A program made the position numbers and the translations under genes. Of a stretch of 64,000 bases of DNA, positions 1 through 7,852 are shown one piece after another. Within the stretch, counting starts at the first letter, position 1; every line of letters starts with the position of its first letter. This stretch comes from Pinibacter sp031553495 (GTDB taxonomy: Bacteria > Bacteroidota > Bacteroidia > Chitinophagales > Chitinophagaceae). The stretch is from the NCBI GenBank assembly GCA_031553495.1, contig JAVBLN010000039.1:12157-76156 (forward strand), read 5' to 3'. The notes below the pieces were generated by a model, which made no database searches, had not been told where the DNA came from, and saw only the letters and a program-made list of their open reading frames with translations.

Positions 1-273
1 AAACTTCATGAAAAGTGGGACCGGATGATGATGCTTAATTATCCTACCCAGGCCGATATCGATAAATTCAACGAACGAAAAGCAAAAGGCATCATTCCGC
101 AAAGTGCGAAAATTGGTAGTGGTATTGGTATTCACGGCACATGGAGGCGCGATGATATAGTGGTTGATTTTTTTCAAAACTGGACCAACGGTTGTATTTC
201 ATTAAAACGAGAAGACGTTGAAGATCTTTATAATATTATTCCTGTGGGAACTAAGGTGACTATAAGACGTTAA
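1..273 (+). CDS. L,D-transpeptidase (YkuD domain), 3' part
   Basis: The frame is open from base 1, so the gene starts outside the window and only the last 90 or so residues are visible. They carry the YkuD active-site block: a His-Gly (IGIHGT) followed about 20 residues later by NGCISL, where the Cys is the catalytic nucleophile. The tail, DVEDLYNIIPVGTKVTI, is typical of the family. Such enzymes form 3-3 peptidoglycan cross-links or attach proteins to peptidoglycan in the periplasm. The sequence upstream needed to see a signal peptide is missing. Confidence 0.85.
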   Translation, partial: KLHEKWDRMMMLNYPTQADIDKFNERKAKGIIPQSAKIGSGIGIHGTWRRDDIVVDFFQNWTNGCISLKREDVEDLYNIIPVGTKVTIRR

Positions 274-289
274 AAACCGTTAGTTGTCG

Positions 290-613
290 CGTCCTAAAAA
301 AAACAGACATTTCTTTTAATTGTTTATCCGCACCTGGCGCTAACATGTCGAACAGCACTGTTGTTTAACCACAAGGGGCACAATAGAGGCACAATGCACA
401 CAAGGGTTTGCTGAATTGTTACCAACCCTTGTGTGACCTTTGTGCTTTCCTGGTGAACCTTGCGGTTAAAATAAATTGAGAATGCTTTATACACTAATTG
501 CAAGCAAAAACAAAAGCACTCATTACTCAAAACTCATAACTTGTTGAATAGCATTCCTACCGCACAAGTGAGTGACACAACGATGCTTAATAGTAGCACT
601 TCAGCCGGTCCCC
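290..613. repeat. Composite spacer repeat R1, copy 1
   Basis: This stretch is repeated in the same orientation at 59632-59990. The shared blocks are CGTCCT plus A-run, CACCTGG.GCTAACATGTCG, AACCACAAGGGGCACAATAG, a nested inverted repeat ACACAAGGGTT/AACCCTTGTGT, CCTTG.GGTTAAAATAAATTGAGAATG, ATTGCAAGCAAAAACAAAAG, and a GTC element. Both copies lie immediately 3' of a minus-strand gene (acs here, purH there). No coding potential is apparent. Confidence 0.85.
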
Positions 614-650
614 AAAAAAATAGCAAAATTTTTATGCTGGTAAAGTCTGT
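544..650 (-). repeat. GTC element copy 1
   Basis: Core and both arms are intact. Read on the minus strand, it starts about 30 bp after the acs stop codon with an AGCA/TGCT hairpin and a run of seven T before GGGGACCGGC, as a terminator would. Confidence 0.85.
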
Positions 651-680
651 AAACCAAACTCAACCTCAGTATTTCAAATC

Positions 681-2594
681 TCAAATTTTTCCTGTTTTTA
701 TTTCAATTACCACACCGGGATCGAGTAATGTGCTGGTATCACCAAGGTTTTCCATTTCTCCTTCCGCTATTTTTCGTAGTATGCGCCGCATGATCTTTCC
801 GCTTCGTGTTTTAGGTAATCCTTTTACAAATTGTATTTTATCCGGTTTTGCGATAGGCCCAATAATGCGTGATACTGTTTGAGTAATATCTTTTCTGGCA
901 AGCTCTTCATCGCCGTGAGCTCCCTGGTAAATAATAAACGCGTATATACCCTGCCCTTTTATTGCATGCGGAAAACCTACTATAGCGCTTTCCACCACTC
1001 CCGCGTGCATGTTGATGGCGTTTTCCAATTCGGCTGTTCCAATACGGTGACCGCTTACATTCAACACATCGTCTACGCGGCCGGTTATGCGATAATGGCC
1101 TTCATTATCACGCAAACAGCCATCACCGGTAAAATACATTTTATCATATGTGGCAAAATAATTCAATCTGCACCGTTCATGATCTCCATAGGTAGTGCGC
1201 AAAATTGACGGCCAGGGAAATTTAATGCAAAGGTTGCCGCTTACATTATTTCCATGTATTTCTTCTCCTTTTTCATCCACCAGTATGGGCTGTATGCCGG
1301 GCAGCGGCAGTGTGGCAAAGGATGGCTTCGCAGGAGTTATACCTGCAAGATTGGATATTAATATACCACCGGTTTCCGTTTGCCACCATGTGTCAACAAT
1401 TGGACATCGTTTTTTTCCTATATGCTCGTCATACCAGTGCCAGGCTTCTTCATTAATGGGTTCACCCACGGTTCCCAAAACTTTCAACGACGACAGATCG
1501 TGATTGAAAATAGGACCAAGTCCGTAGCTCATAAGAGAACGGATAGCTGTTGGCGCTGTGTACAATACATTTACCTTATACTTATCTACAATGTCCCAAA
1601 AGCGGCCCGCGTCGGGCCAGGTAGGCAGCCCTTCATACATAAGCGTGGTAGCGCCTGCGCATAGTGGGCCGTACACAATGTAACTATGTCCTGTAATCCA
1701 GCCAATATCGGCAGTACAAAAATGAATGTCGCCGGGTGCATATTGAAAAACATTTACAAAGCTATAAGTGGTGAACACCATATAACCCGCACAACTGTGT
1801 ACCACGCCTTTCGGGCGACCTGTGGAGCCTGAAGTGTATAGTATAAACAAGGGATCTTCAGCATCCATTTCTTCCGCTTCGCAATAAGGATTGCCCTGCG
1901 TTTCCACTTTTTTTATTTCATCTTCCCACCATACATCACGACCTTTTATCATGCTTACAGGTGTGCGTGTGCGTGTAAGTACAATTACTTTTTTTACAAA
2001 CCGGCATTGTACCAACGCGTCATCAATCACGCTTTTCAGAGGGATTTCTTTGTTGCCCCGAAATGCGCCATCACAGGTAATGATGAATTCAGCCTGCGCG
2101 TCCTGGAGGCGATCTGCTATACTTTGAGCGCTGAATCCTCCAAAAATCACCGAATGAATGGCGCCAATTCGGGCACATGCCAGTACGGCCACCGCCAATT
2201 CGGGAACCATACCCATGTACACGCATACGCGGTCGCCTTTTTTAACACCGTTGTTTTTAAGCACATTGGCAAACTGCAACACTTTATTATGCAGCTCTCT
2301 GTAGCTGAGCACACGATGATGCTCTTCCGGATCGTTGGGCTCCCAAATGATAGCCGGTTTGCTACCCAAACTGCCTAAATGGCGGTCGAGACAATTTTCG
2401 GTAATATTCAATTTGCCATTGACAAACCATTTTATATCAGGATCGGTGAAGTTCCATTCAAGTACATTGCTCCAACGCTTTCGCCACAAAAAATTTGCTG
2501 CTATATCACCCCAGAAGCCTTCGGGATCATCAACACTTTTTTTATACGCAGTATGATACTGCTCCATTGAAGTTATTTGAAACGGGTAAGCCAT
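681..2594 (-). CDS. acs: Acetyl-CoA synthetase (AMP-forming)
   Basis: It activates acetate to acetyl-CoA through acetyl-AMP in the cytoplasm. The product is about 637 residues, the usual family length. An N-terminal ACAS block (YKKSVDDPEGFW) is followed by the ATP-binding loop YTSGSTGRPKG near residue 258, the TGD and GRVDDVLNVSGHR hinge, and near the C terminus PKTRSGKIMRR with the lysine that is catalytic and acetylation-controlled in this family. The open frame extends upstream to 2720, but that part is translated from a heptad repeat (TGAGTTT units) and has no homology feel. The ATG of MAYPFQ at 2594 is therefore preferred. A GTC element follows the stop. ackA-pta further along gives the alternative acetate route. 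Confidence 0.93.
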   Translation of the reverse strand: MAYPFQITSMEQYHTAYKKSVDDPEGFWGDIAANFLWRKRWSNVLEWNFTDPDIKWFVNGKLNITENCLDRHLGSLGSKPAIIWEPNDPEEHHRVLSYRELHNKVLQFANVLKNNGVKKGDRVCVYMGMVPELAVAVLACARIGAIHSVIFGGFSAQSIADRLQDAQAEFIITCDGAFRGNKEIPLKSVIDDALVQCRFVKKVIVLTRTRTPVSMIKGRDVWWEDEIKKVETQGNPYCEAEEMDAEDPLFILYTSGSTGRPKGVVHSCAGYMVFTTYSFVNVFQYAPGDIHFCTADIGWITGHSYIVYGPLCAGATTLMYEGLPTWPDAGRFWDIVDKYKVNVLYTAPTAIRSLMSYGLGPIFNHDLSSLKVLGTVGEPINEEAWHWYDEHIGKKRCPIVDTWWQTETGGILISNLAGITPAKPSFATLPLPGIQPILVDEKGEEIHGNNVSGNLCIKFPWPSILRTTYGDHERCRLNYFATYDKMYFTGDGCLRDNEGHYRITGRVDDVLNVSGHRIGTAELENAINMHAGVVESAIVGFPHAIKGQGIYAFIIYQGAHGDEELARKDITQTVSRIIGPIAKPDKIQFVKGLPKTRSGKIMRRILRKIAEGEMENLGDTSTLLDPGVVIEIKTGKI

Positions 2595-2653
2595 ATGAAT
2601 CCAGGTATTTATTGCAAAATAAGAAAATAGGTTTGTTGATGGTAAACTTTTTA

Positions 2654-2681
2654 TGAGTTTTGAGTATTGAGTTATGAGTGC
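2654..2681. repeat. Heptad array, TGAGTTT class
   Basis: Four consecutive 7-mers read TGAGTTT, TGAGTAT, TGAGTTA, TGAGTGC. They lie in the leader of acs and create a false upstream extension of its reading frame. Confidence 0.8.
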
Positions 2682-2825
2682 ATTTGTTTTAGCTTTATCT
2701 AACAACAATAGCATTCTCAATTCTCCATTTATTCAATATTCATTTCTAATCGTTTTCAGCGGTTCTTGCATACAGCTTTCAACATTCAACTAATCAATCA
2801 CTTCTAAAAGAGTTAACTTTAAACT

Positions 2826-3278
2826 ATGAGAAAACAAGTTGTATTTATATTTTTATTCTTTGCTTTCATTTTTGTAACAGCATGCAATAATGATGGTGAC
2901 GATAAACATAATGCCGGAAATGATGAAGCCCAAAATACATCCACAGATAACTATAGTAAAAAGAAATTGGAAGGTATTGATTTTGTAGCATTAGGAAATG
3001 ACCCGGAATGGGAATTGGATATTGATCTGCAAAAAGCTATCTGGTTCACAACACTTGAAGAAAATGTTACCGCCCTTACCACACCAGTGCCGCAACCAAT
3101 TAAAAGCAATGACAGTCTTACTATTACTTATGAAGCGTCTGTAGAGGCGGGATCTATAAAAATTATCATTACCCGGGAGCCATGTATAAACAGCTCTACT
3201 GGTGAAACATTTGATTATAATGTGGAGGTGCAAACAAGTGGCAGGGTGTTTACGGGTTGTGGTAAATATTTGAATTGA
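2826..3278 (+). CDS. Lipoprotein with COG3650-like domain
   Basis: A hydrophobic signal ends in the lipobox FVTAC (Cys20), so the protein is predicted to be exported and lipidated. An acidic, Asn-rich linker (about residues 21-50) leads to a C-terminal domain with GNDPEW, a Cys-containing REPCINSSTGETFDYNV stretch and a final TGCGKYL. This GNxPxW...C...GCG pattern resembles COG3650 envelope proteins of unknown function, where the two Cys probably form a disulfide. The gene stands alone between acs (minus strand) and a small membrane protein gene. The domain assignment is by pattern only. Confidence 0.6.
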   Translation: MRKQVVFIFLFFAFIFVTACNNDGDDKHNAGNDEAQNTSTDNYSKKKLEGIDFVALGNDPEWELDIDLQKAIWFTTLEENVTALTTPVPQPIKSNDSLTITYEASVEAGSIKIIITREPCINSSTGETFDYNVEVQTSGRVFTGCGKYLN

Positions 3279-3313
3279 TTTATAAAATAAGGGCAGGTTC
3301 TGATTGGTGGAAG

Positions 3314-3392
3314 TTGCTCAAACAACTGATACTGTTGAAGGGTGCGACGCAACAGTTGCTTAATAGTAGCACCTCAGCCTGGCTCACAAAAT
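3314..3392 (-). repeat. GTC element copy 2 (degenerate)
   Basis: It keeps GTGCGACGCAAC (the GCG/CGC variant core) and TTGCTTAATAGTAGCACC, but the CCGGC end is damaged. Confidence 0.6.
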
Positions 3393-3461
3393 AAAAAACC
3401 GAAACCAAACGCTGTGACAATTTATTAGCATAACACCGGTTTAAAACAAATATTGATAAAA

Positions 3462-3767
3462 ATGAACAAGCCCGTTTTGGTAAATAGTATCAAAAAACCT
3501 TCGCTAGGCTTTTGCTTATTAATGGATCTCATCGGTTGCGCAACCTATTTACTTCCCGGCACCGGTGAATTTTTTGATATATTATGGGCGCCCATTTCCG
3601 CTTTTATTTTTTACAAAACATTCGGCGGCACAAAGGGTATTTATGGCGGTTTATTCAACTTTATAGAAGAACTATTTCCTTTTCTCGATTTTATTCCCAC
3701 GTTCACTATTGTATGGCTCTGGAATTATTTTACACAAAAGAAGGATGGACTGCTCAGGCTTAATTAA
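3462..3767 (+). CDS. Small membrane protein, unknown function
   Basis: The product is about 101 residues from the ATG at 3462 (a TTG at 3453 is less likely). It has two or three hydrophobic segments: LGFCLLMDLIGCATYLLPG, ILWAPISAFIFYKTFGG and LDFIPTFTIVWLW. No signal peptide or catalytic motif is visible. It reads in the same direction as the phosphate transport pair downstream but is 160 bp away. I do not recognise a characterised family. Confidence 0.6.
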   Translation: MNKPVLVNSIKKPSLGFCLLMDLIGCATYLLPGTGEFFDILWAPISAFIFYKTFGGTKGIYGGLFNFIEELFPFLDFIPTFTIVWLWNYFTQKKDGLLRLN

Positions 3768-3905
3768 CTCGCATATTCTCCTAATAATGAATCTTATAAA
3801 GAATGTGGTATACTTTTTTAAATATATACTGGTGTTATTTACAGCAACCGTATATTAACAAATTGTTACCAAGTTAAATTGTGAATATAGGCTTGCCAAT
3901 AATTC

Positions 3906-3913
3906 TATTTTTG
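3906..3913 (+). promoter_or_regulatory. Candidate -7 box of the DUF47-pit operon
   Basis: TATTTTTG matches the Bacteroidota -7 consensus TAnnTTTG and lies 15 bp before the ATG of the DUF47 gene. TTG triplets lie upstream, but none at an ideal spacing. Confidence 0.35.
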
Positions 3914-3927
3914 CGCAAATTCTAAGT

Positions 3928-4575
3928 ATGGGCTTGAACTCTATAATGAAGATTTTTATGCCGAAGGATAAAATATTTTATTCTTTGTTTGAAGAAGTAG
4001 CAACAACGGTAGCGCAAATGGGTAAGCTTTTTAAAGTGATGGTAGCAGAACCGGATGCCGACAAAAGAGCAGCTTACGTTTCCCGAATGGAAGATATGGA
4101 GCACATCAACGACGATTACACCCATAAAATTTTTACAGAACTCGGAAGAAATTTTATCACCCCATTCGACCGGGAAGATATTCACTACCTGGCCAGTTCT
4201 CTTGATGACATTGCAGATTATATTTACTCCGCCACAAAAAAAATCAACTTTTATAAAGTAAACCCCAATGACCCGGGTATTCAAAAAATGGCCGACCTGA
4301 TTGATCAGGGAGCAGAGCTTATAAAGAATGCCGTGAAAGAATTGCGCGACATGAAAAACATGCGCCAGATAACCGATGCGCTTGTGAAAGTGAACAGTAT
4401 AGAAAACCAGGCAGATGATATTTACGACCTAAGCATCGATCGATTGTTTGAAACCGAACCGGATGCAAAAGAAGTAATTAAGAAAAGGGAAATTTACCAG
4501 GTGCTGGAAACAGTAACCGATAAATGTGAAGACGCTGCCAACGTTATTGAATCTATTATTATTAAATACGCATAA
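3928..4575 (+). CDS. DUF47 (PhoU-like) accessory of Pit phosphate transport
   Basis: A 215-residue, mainly helical cytoplasmic protein of the DUF47/PhoU-related family. Its acidic motifs DMEHINDDY and SLDDIADYIYSATKKINFY are the metal-binding helices characteristic of the family, and the second repeat is seen as ENQADDIYDLSIDRLFE. Family members are encoded next to Pit transporters and are thought to modulate their activity. Here the pit gene follows 42 bp downstream on the same strand, supporting an operon. The ATG at 3928 is the first in frame; MKIFMPKDK (3946) is an alternative start. Confidence 0.85.
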   Translation: MGLNSIMKIFMPKDKIFYSLFEEVATTVAQMGKLFKVMVAEPDADKRAAYVSRMEDMEHINDDYTHKIFTELGRNFITPFDREDIHYLASSLDDIADYIYSATKKINFYKVNPNDPGIQKMADLIDQGAELIKNAVKELRDMKNMRQITDALVKVNSIENQADDIYDLSIDRLFETEPDAKEVIKKREIYQVLETVTDKCEDAANVIESIIIKYA

Positions 4576-4617
4576 TCATAATTTGAAATTTTATATTTCA
4601 AGTTTCAAATTCGATAT

Positions 4618-5652
4618 ATGACATTTTTAGTCATCATTGTTATCCTGGCGCTCGTGTTCGATTATATCAATGGTTTTCATGATGCCGCCAACTCCATAGC
4701 AACAATAGTTTCCACAAAAGTATTAACGCCTTTCCAAGCCGTATTATGGGCCGCGTTTTTCAACTTTCTTGCCTTTTTCGTTTCGAAATATATTATTGGC
4801 GAGTTTAAAATCGGCAATACCATAGCCACTTCCGTAAATGAAAACTTCATCAATCTCGAAGTGATTTTTTCCGGACTGGTAGCAGCCATCATCTGGAATT
4901 TACTTACATGGTGGTTTGGAATTCCATCAAGTTCCTCGCACACATTGCTCGGAGGTTTTATGGGCGCAGCCGTTGCGCACGCAAAAGCCCTAAGCGTGGA
5001 TGGCCAGTCGGTAATCAATTACGTAAAAGTAATTCCAACATTTCTGTTCATTTTCCTGGCGCCAATGCTGGGCATGATCATAGCCTTTATCATAACGGTT
5101 ATCATCGTAAATATTTGCAAGCGCACATTGCCGCACAAAGCGGAAAAATGGTTTAAGCGTTTGCAACTGGTTTCATCAGCATTGCTAAGCCTTGCGCACG
5201 GCGGTAATGATGCGCAAAAAGTAATGGGTATAATAGGCGCGGCAATTATATTCTACGATAAAACGCAAGGCATTCATCTCACATTCGGCGAATTTGTTGA
5301 TCACTATATGTGGGTGCCGCTGGCAAGCTTTACTGCCATTGCGATTGGCACCATGAGCGGCGGCTGGAAGATTATAAAAACAATGGGCACACGCATTACC
5401 AAAGTAAATGCGCTTGAAGGCGTAAGTGCAGAAACAGCAGGCGCTGTAACGCTTTACATAACAGAGCACTTAGGTATTCCCGTTAGCACCACGCACACCA
5501 TCACAGGCTCAATCATTGGAGTAGGCGCCACTAAACGTCTTTCTGCCGTAAGATGGGGTGTAACCATTAACCTGCTGTGGGCATGGATATTAACCATTCC
5601 TGTAAGTGCCGTAATAGCAGCCGTTGTATATTATATCTGCACTTTGTTTTAA
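4618..5652 (+). CDS. Inorganic phosphate transporter, Pit family
   Basis: A 344-residue polytopic inner-membrane protein. The family signatures DYINGFHDAANSIAT near the N terminus and SLAHGGNDAQKVMG in the middle are both clear; they form the duplicated phosphate-binding repeats. GIPSSSSHTLLGG and GIPVSTTHTITGSIIG are the paired SSSHT/STTHT loops. Members of this family carry phosphate by ion symport. It is co-directional with the DUF47 gene and followed after 12 bp by a GTC element in the same direction. Confidence 0.93.
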   Translation: MTFLVIIVILALVFDYINGFHDAANSIATIVSTKVLTPFQAVLWAAFFNFLAFFVSKYIIGEFKIGNTIATSVNENFINLEVIFSGLVAAIIWNLLTWWFGIPSSSSHTLLGGFMGAAVAHAKALSVDGQSVINYVKVIPTFLFIFLAPMLGMIIAFIITVIIVNICKRTLPHKAEKWFKRLQLVSSALLSLAHGGNDAQKVMGIIGAAIIFYDKTQGIHLTFGEFVDHYMWVPLASFTAIAIGTMSGGWKIIKTMGTRITKVNALEGVSAETAGAVTLYITEHLGIPVSTTHTITGSIIGVGATKRLSAVRWGVTINLLWAWILTIPVSAVIAAVVYYICTLF

Positions 5653-5663
5653 TTGGAAGTTTA

Positions 5664-5742
5664 TATTTTGGGTACCGGCAGCGGTATTTCATGGCATCAT
5701 CGTTGTGTCACTCACTTGTGCGGTAGTAATGCTATTGAGCTG
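5664..5742 (+). repeat. GTC element copy 3
   Basis: It begins 12 bp after the pit stop codon. The left arm is the variant with hairpin TACCG-GCAG-CGGTA and ATTTCATGGCATCATCG; core and right arm are standard. Confidence 0.85.
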
Positions 5743-5865
5743 CCTCATCCCCGGCCCTTCTCCTAAGGAGAAGGGAGTCCTGCGCACAAAGCGGATATTC
5801 AAAGTCTCTACAATTCTTTTCAACTTTCATCTTCAATCGTTTTCAGTGACTCATGCATAAAAGAC
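5735..5865. repeat. Composite spacer repeat R3, copy 1
   Basis: The block after the GTC element (AGCTGCCTCATCCC, a CTTCTCC/GGAGAAG hairpin, GCGCACAAAGCGGATATTC, CAATCGTTTTCAGTGACTCAT) is found inverted at 46735-46860, again joined to a GTC element. Confidence 0.8.
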
Positions 5866-5987
5866 AAGCACTTTCAATTTTCAACTAATCTTCACGCTCT
5901 GCATGGCTTGCAGCCTTGCAGCACTATACTGTTGCTTTTAGCAACATCGCGGGGTTTTAGTTACCACTGAAATTGTTTGCTATAAAG

Positions 5988-6022
5988 AAAATGTCCTACA
6001 CCTTTGAGGTGTAGGACATTTT
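5988..6022. repeat. TGTCCTACACCT hairpin, copy 1
   Basis: Perfect 16-bp stem with a TTG loop: AAAATGTCCTACACCT pairs with AGGTGTAGGACATTTT. Four further copies occur in the window. The stem is flanked by A and T runs, so it could terminate transcription in either direction. Confidence 0.9.
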
Positions 6023-6078
6023 GTGGCCTCTCTCTGATCTCTGACATCTGATCGCTCTACTGCCCACTGCACACTGTC

Positions 6079-6157
6079 AACCGCCCACTAAAGTTCCTAC
6101 CGTACAAGTGAGTGACACAACGATGCTTAATAGTAGCACTACCGCCGGTTCCCAAAT
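6079..6157 (-). repeat. GTC element copy 4
   Basis: Core and left arm are intact. The right arm is the AACTTTAGTGGGCGG variant shared with copies 29 and 31. It lies downstream of ruvC in ruvC's direction. Confidence 0.85.
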
Positions 6158-6165
6158 AAAAGTTA

Positions 6166-6240
6166 TGAGTATTGAGTATTGAGCGAATCCATATATATTT
6201 CAAGCACTTTCAACTTTCAATTTTCAACTTTCAACTAATT
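6166..6240. repeat. Two heptad arrays, TGAGTAT and ACTTTCA classes
   Basis: TGAGTAT x3 occupies 6166-6186 and ACTTTCA-type units occupy 6206-6240. The second array runs over the ruvC stop codon (6231-6233). Confidence 0.85.
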
Positions 6241-6797
6241 TTGACTCTGTCTGCATGGAGTTTTATAAAATCTTCCCAGCCCTTGAGTTTTTTGGAGTTT
6301 GCCAGCAATGGATTGGAAGTTTGGTAATGATGGCAAATGGCAACAGCCAACGCGTCAGTAGCATCATAAAATTTGGGTTCGTCTTTTATGGTAACAATGC
6401 GTTGAATCATTTTCCAAACCTGCTCTTTATCCGCATTTCCATTTCCGGTTACGGATTGCTTTACTTTTTTGGGAGAATATTCGCACACTTCCAAACCGGC
6501 CTGCATGGCCGCCGCAATGGCCACACCCTGCGCCCTGCCAAGTTTCAGCATACTTTGCACGTTTTTTCCATAAAATGGCGCTTCAATAGCAAATGATGTC
6601 GGTTTGTGTTTCACAATTATCTCTGCAACTTTGCGGTAAATCAGTTCTAGCCGGTGATACATGTTTTTTTTGCTGCCCAGCGAAAGCACATCCATTTCTA
6701 TAAGCCGGATGGAATTATTGGTTACCTTAATAAGGCCATAACCCATCACCACTGTACCGGGATCAATGCCTAAAATTATTTTTGAGGTCTTTTGCAA
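6231..6797 (-). CDS. ruvC: Crossover junction endodeoxyribonuclease RuvC
   Basis: This is the Holliday-junction resolvase; it cleaves the junction symmetrically with RuvAB. At 188 residues it has normal length. The four acidic active-site residues are visible: Asp12 in GIDPGT, Glu72 in AIEAPF, and Asp145 and Asp148 in DATDAL. It starts only 23 bp from the divergent flippase-like gene, so any promoter must overlap the start of one of the two. The stop codon lies inside a heptad array, so the last residues (KIS) may be set by the repeat. Confidence 0.95.
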   Translation of the reverse strand: MQKTSKIILGIDPGTVVMGYGLIKVTNNSIRLIEMDVLSLGSKKNMYHRLELIYRKVAEIIVKHKPTSFAIEAPFYGKNVQSMLKLGRAQGVAIAAAMQAGLEVCEYSPKKVKQSVTGNGNADKEQVWKMIQRIVTIKDEPKFYDATDALAVAICHHYQTSNPLLANSKKLKGWEDFIKLHADRVKIS

Positions 6798-6820
6798 ATA
6801 GGAAGTTATTTTTGAAAAGA

Positions 6821-7828
6821 ATGTCGTTATACAGCAACAAAAATATCAAAAAGTTTGTCAACTATTTTTTGGGACCGGTATTGTTTGCGTGGTTATCTTA
6901 TTCGATTTTCCGCCAAATAAAAAATCAGCCCGATCTGTCAACAACATTGGTGAATATGAAAAACTCCTTTACAGGAGCCGAATCCTGGAAGCTGTATTTG
7001 TTGATAGTGCTCACAATAGTGAACTGGGGAATAGAAGCCCGCAAATGGCAATTGCTAATGCTTACCCTTGAAAAAACTACCTGGTGGCGCGCCATGAAGG
7101 CTACTTTATCTGGTATCGCATTTGCCATTAACACACCAAACAGGATTGGGGAGTATGGAGGAAGAGTATTATATGTGAAAGAAGGCAACCGTATACAAGC
7201 CGTATCGCTGGCAGTGGCAGGCAGTTTCAGCCAGTTGATTGTTACATTGTTAATGGGATGTTTCGGTTTGATATACTTTTTAAACTTTGTTCCAAAAAAT
7301 ATATCCAATCACTGGCCGTCTTATCTTATGTGGATAAGAATTACTTTATCAGTAGTTACAGGAATAACGGTATTAAGTTTGCTATTATACTTTCGCTTGT
7401 CGTGGCTGATAAAGATGATAGAAAAAATTCCGGGGATTGGCAAGTGGGCACAAAAGATCGCGGTGTTGGAAATGCTTGGTGTTACAAGATTGTTAAGAGT
7501 TTTCGGATTATCATTCATCCGGTATGCTGTTTTTATATTTCAGTATATATTGATACTGCAATTGATGGATGTGGACCTTAGCAACTGGCAAATTATATGG
7601 ATAGTAAGTGTAATGTTTCTTATACTGGCGCTTATTCCTACTATTGCATTGGCCGAGGTTGGCATAAGAGGGCAGTTAAGTATAGAACTATTTGGATTAT
7701 TTACCTCTAATAGCTTAGGAGTAATAGCCGGTACAATTGGAATATGGTTTATCAACCTGGTAATTCCGGCAATAATTGGCAGTTTATTAATTTTAGGTAT
7801 TAAAATTTATTCGGGCAAAGATTCATAA
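6821..7828 (+). CDS. Flippase-like membrane protein (LPG synthase TM domain family)
   Basis: The product has 335 residues from the ATG at 6821; an in-frame TTG at 6782 would overlap ruvC and is not favoured. The protein is polytopic. The conserved stretch TLSGIAFAINTPNRIGEYGGRVLYVKEGNR followed by a Ser/Gln-rich transmembrane segment is the signature of the COG0392/TIGR00374 family, the flippase-like domain of lysylphosphatidylglycerol synthases. No cytoplasmic aminoacyl-transferase domain follows, so lipid or polyprenyl handling is likely but the substrate is unknown. The DUF3108 gene follows 24 bp downstream, probably in the same transcript. Confidence 0.75.
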   Translation: MSLYSNKNIKKFVNYFLGPVLFAWLSYSIFRQIKNQPDLSTTLVNMKNSFTGAESWKLYLLIVLTIVNWGIEARKWQLLMLTLEKTTWWRAMKATLSGIAFAINTPNRIGEYGGRVLYVKEGNRIQAVSLAVAGSFSQLIVTLLMGCFGLIYFLNFVPKNISNHWPSYLMWIRITLSVVTGITVLSLLLYFRLSWLIKMIEKIPGIGKWAQKIAVLEMLGVTRLLRVFGLSFIRYAVFIFQYILILQLMDVDLSNWQIIWIVSVMFLILALIPTIALAEVGIRGQLSIELFGLFTSNSLGVIAGTIGIWFINLVIPAIIGSLLILGIKIYSGKDS

Positions 7829-7852
7829 GCCTGGTACAAAAAATAAAAACAA

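Larger units (their letters stand above)
5895..6157. repeat. Composite spacer repeat R2, copy 1
   Basis: This stretch is inverted relative to 54757-55008. Shared parts are GCTTGCAGCCTTGCAGCACT, ACTGTTGCTTTTAGCAACA, TTTGCTATAAAG, the TGTCCTACACCT hairpin, an AGATCAG-class heptad run, CCGCCCACTAAAGTTCCTAC and the GTC core. Confidence 0.85.

Noticed and set aside
541..882. Many ORFs sharing peptides such as VQVSDTTMLNSS or GGSATIKH
   Set aside because: They are translations of the GTC element in various frames. Variants change the frame and introduce stops, so a coding role is not supported.
681..2720. Long N-terminal extension of acs
   Set aside because: The extra 42 codons are translated from a heptad array and AT-rich spacer; ortholog-like sequence begins at MAYPFQ.
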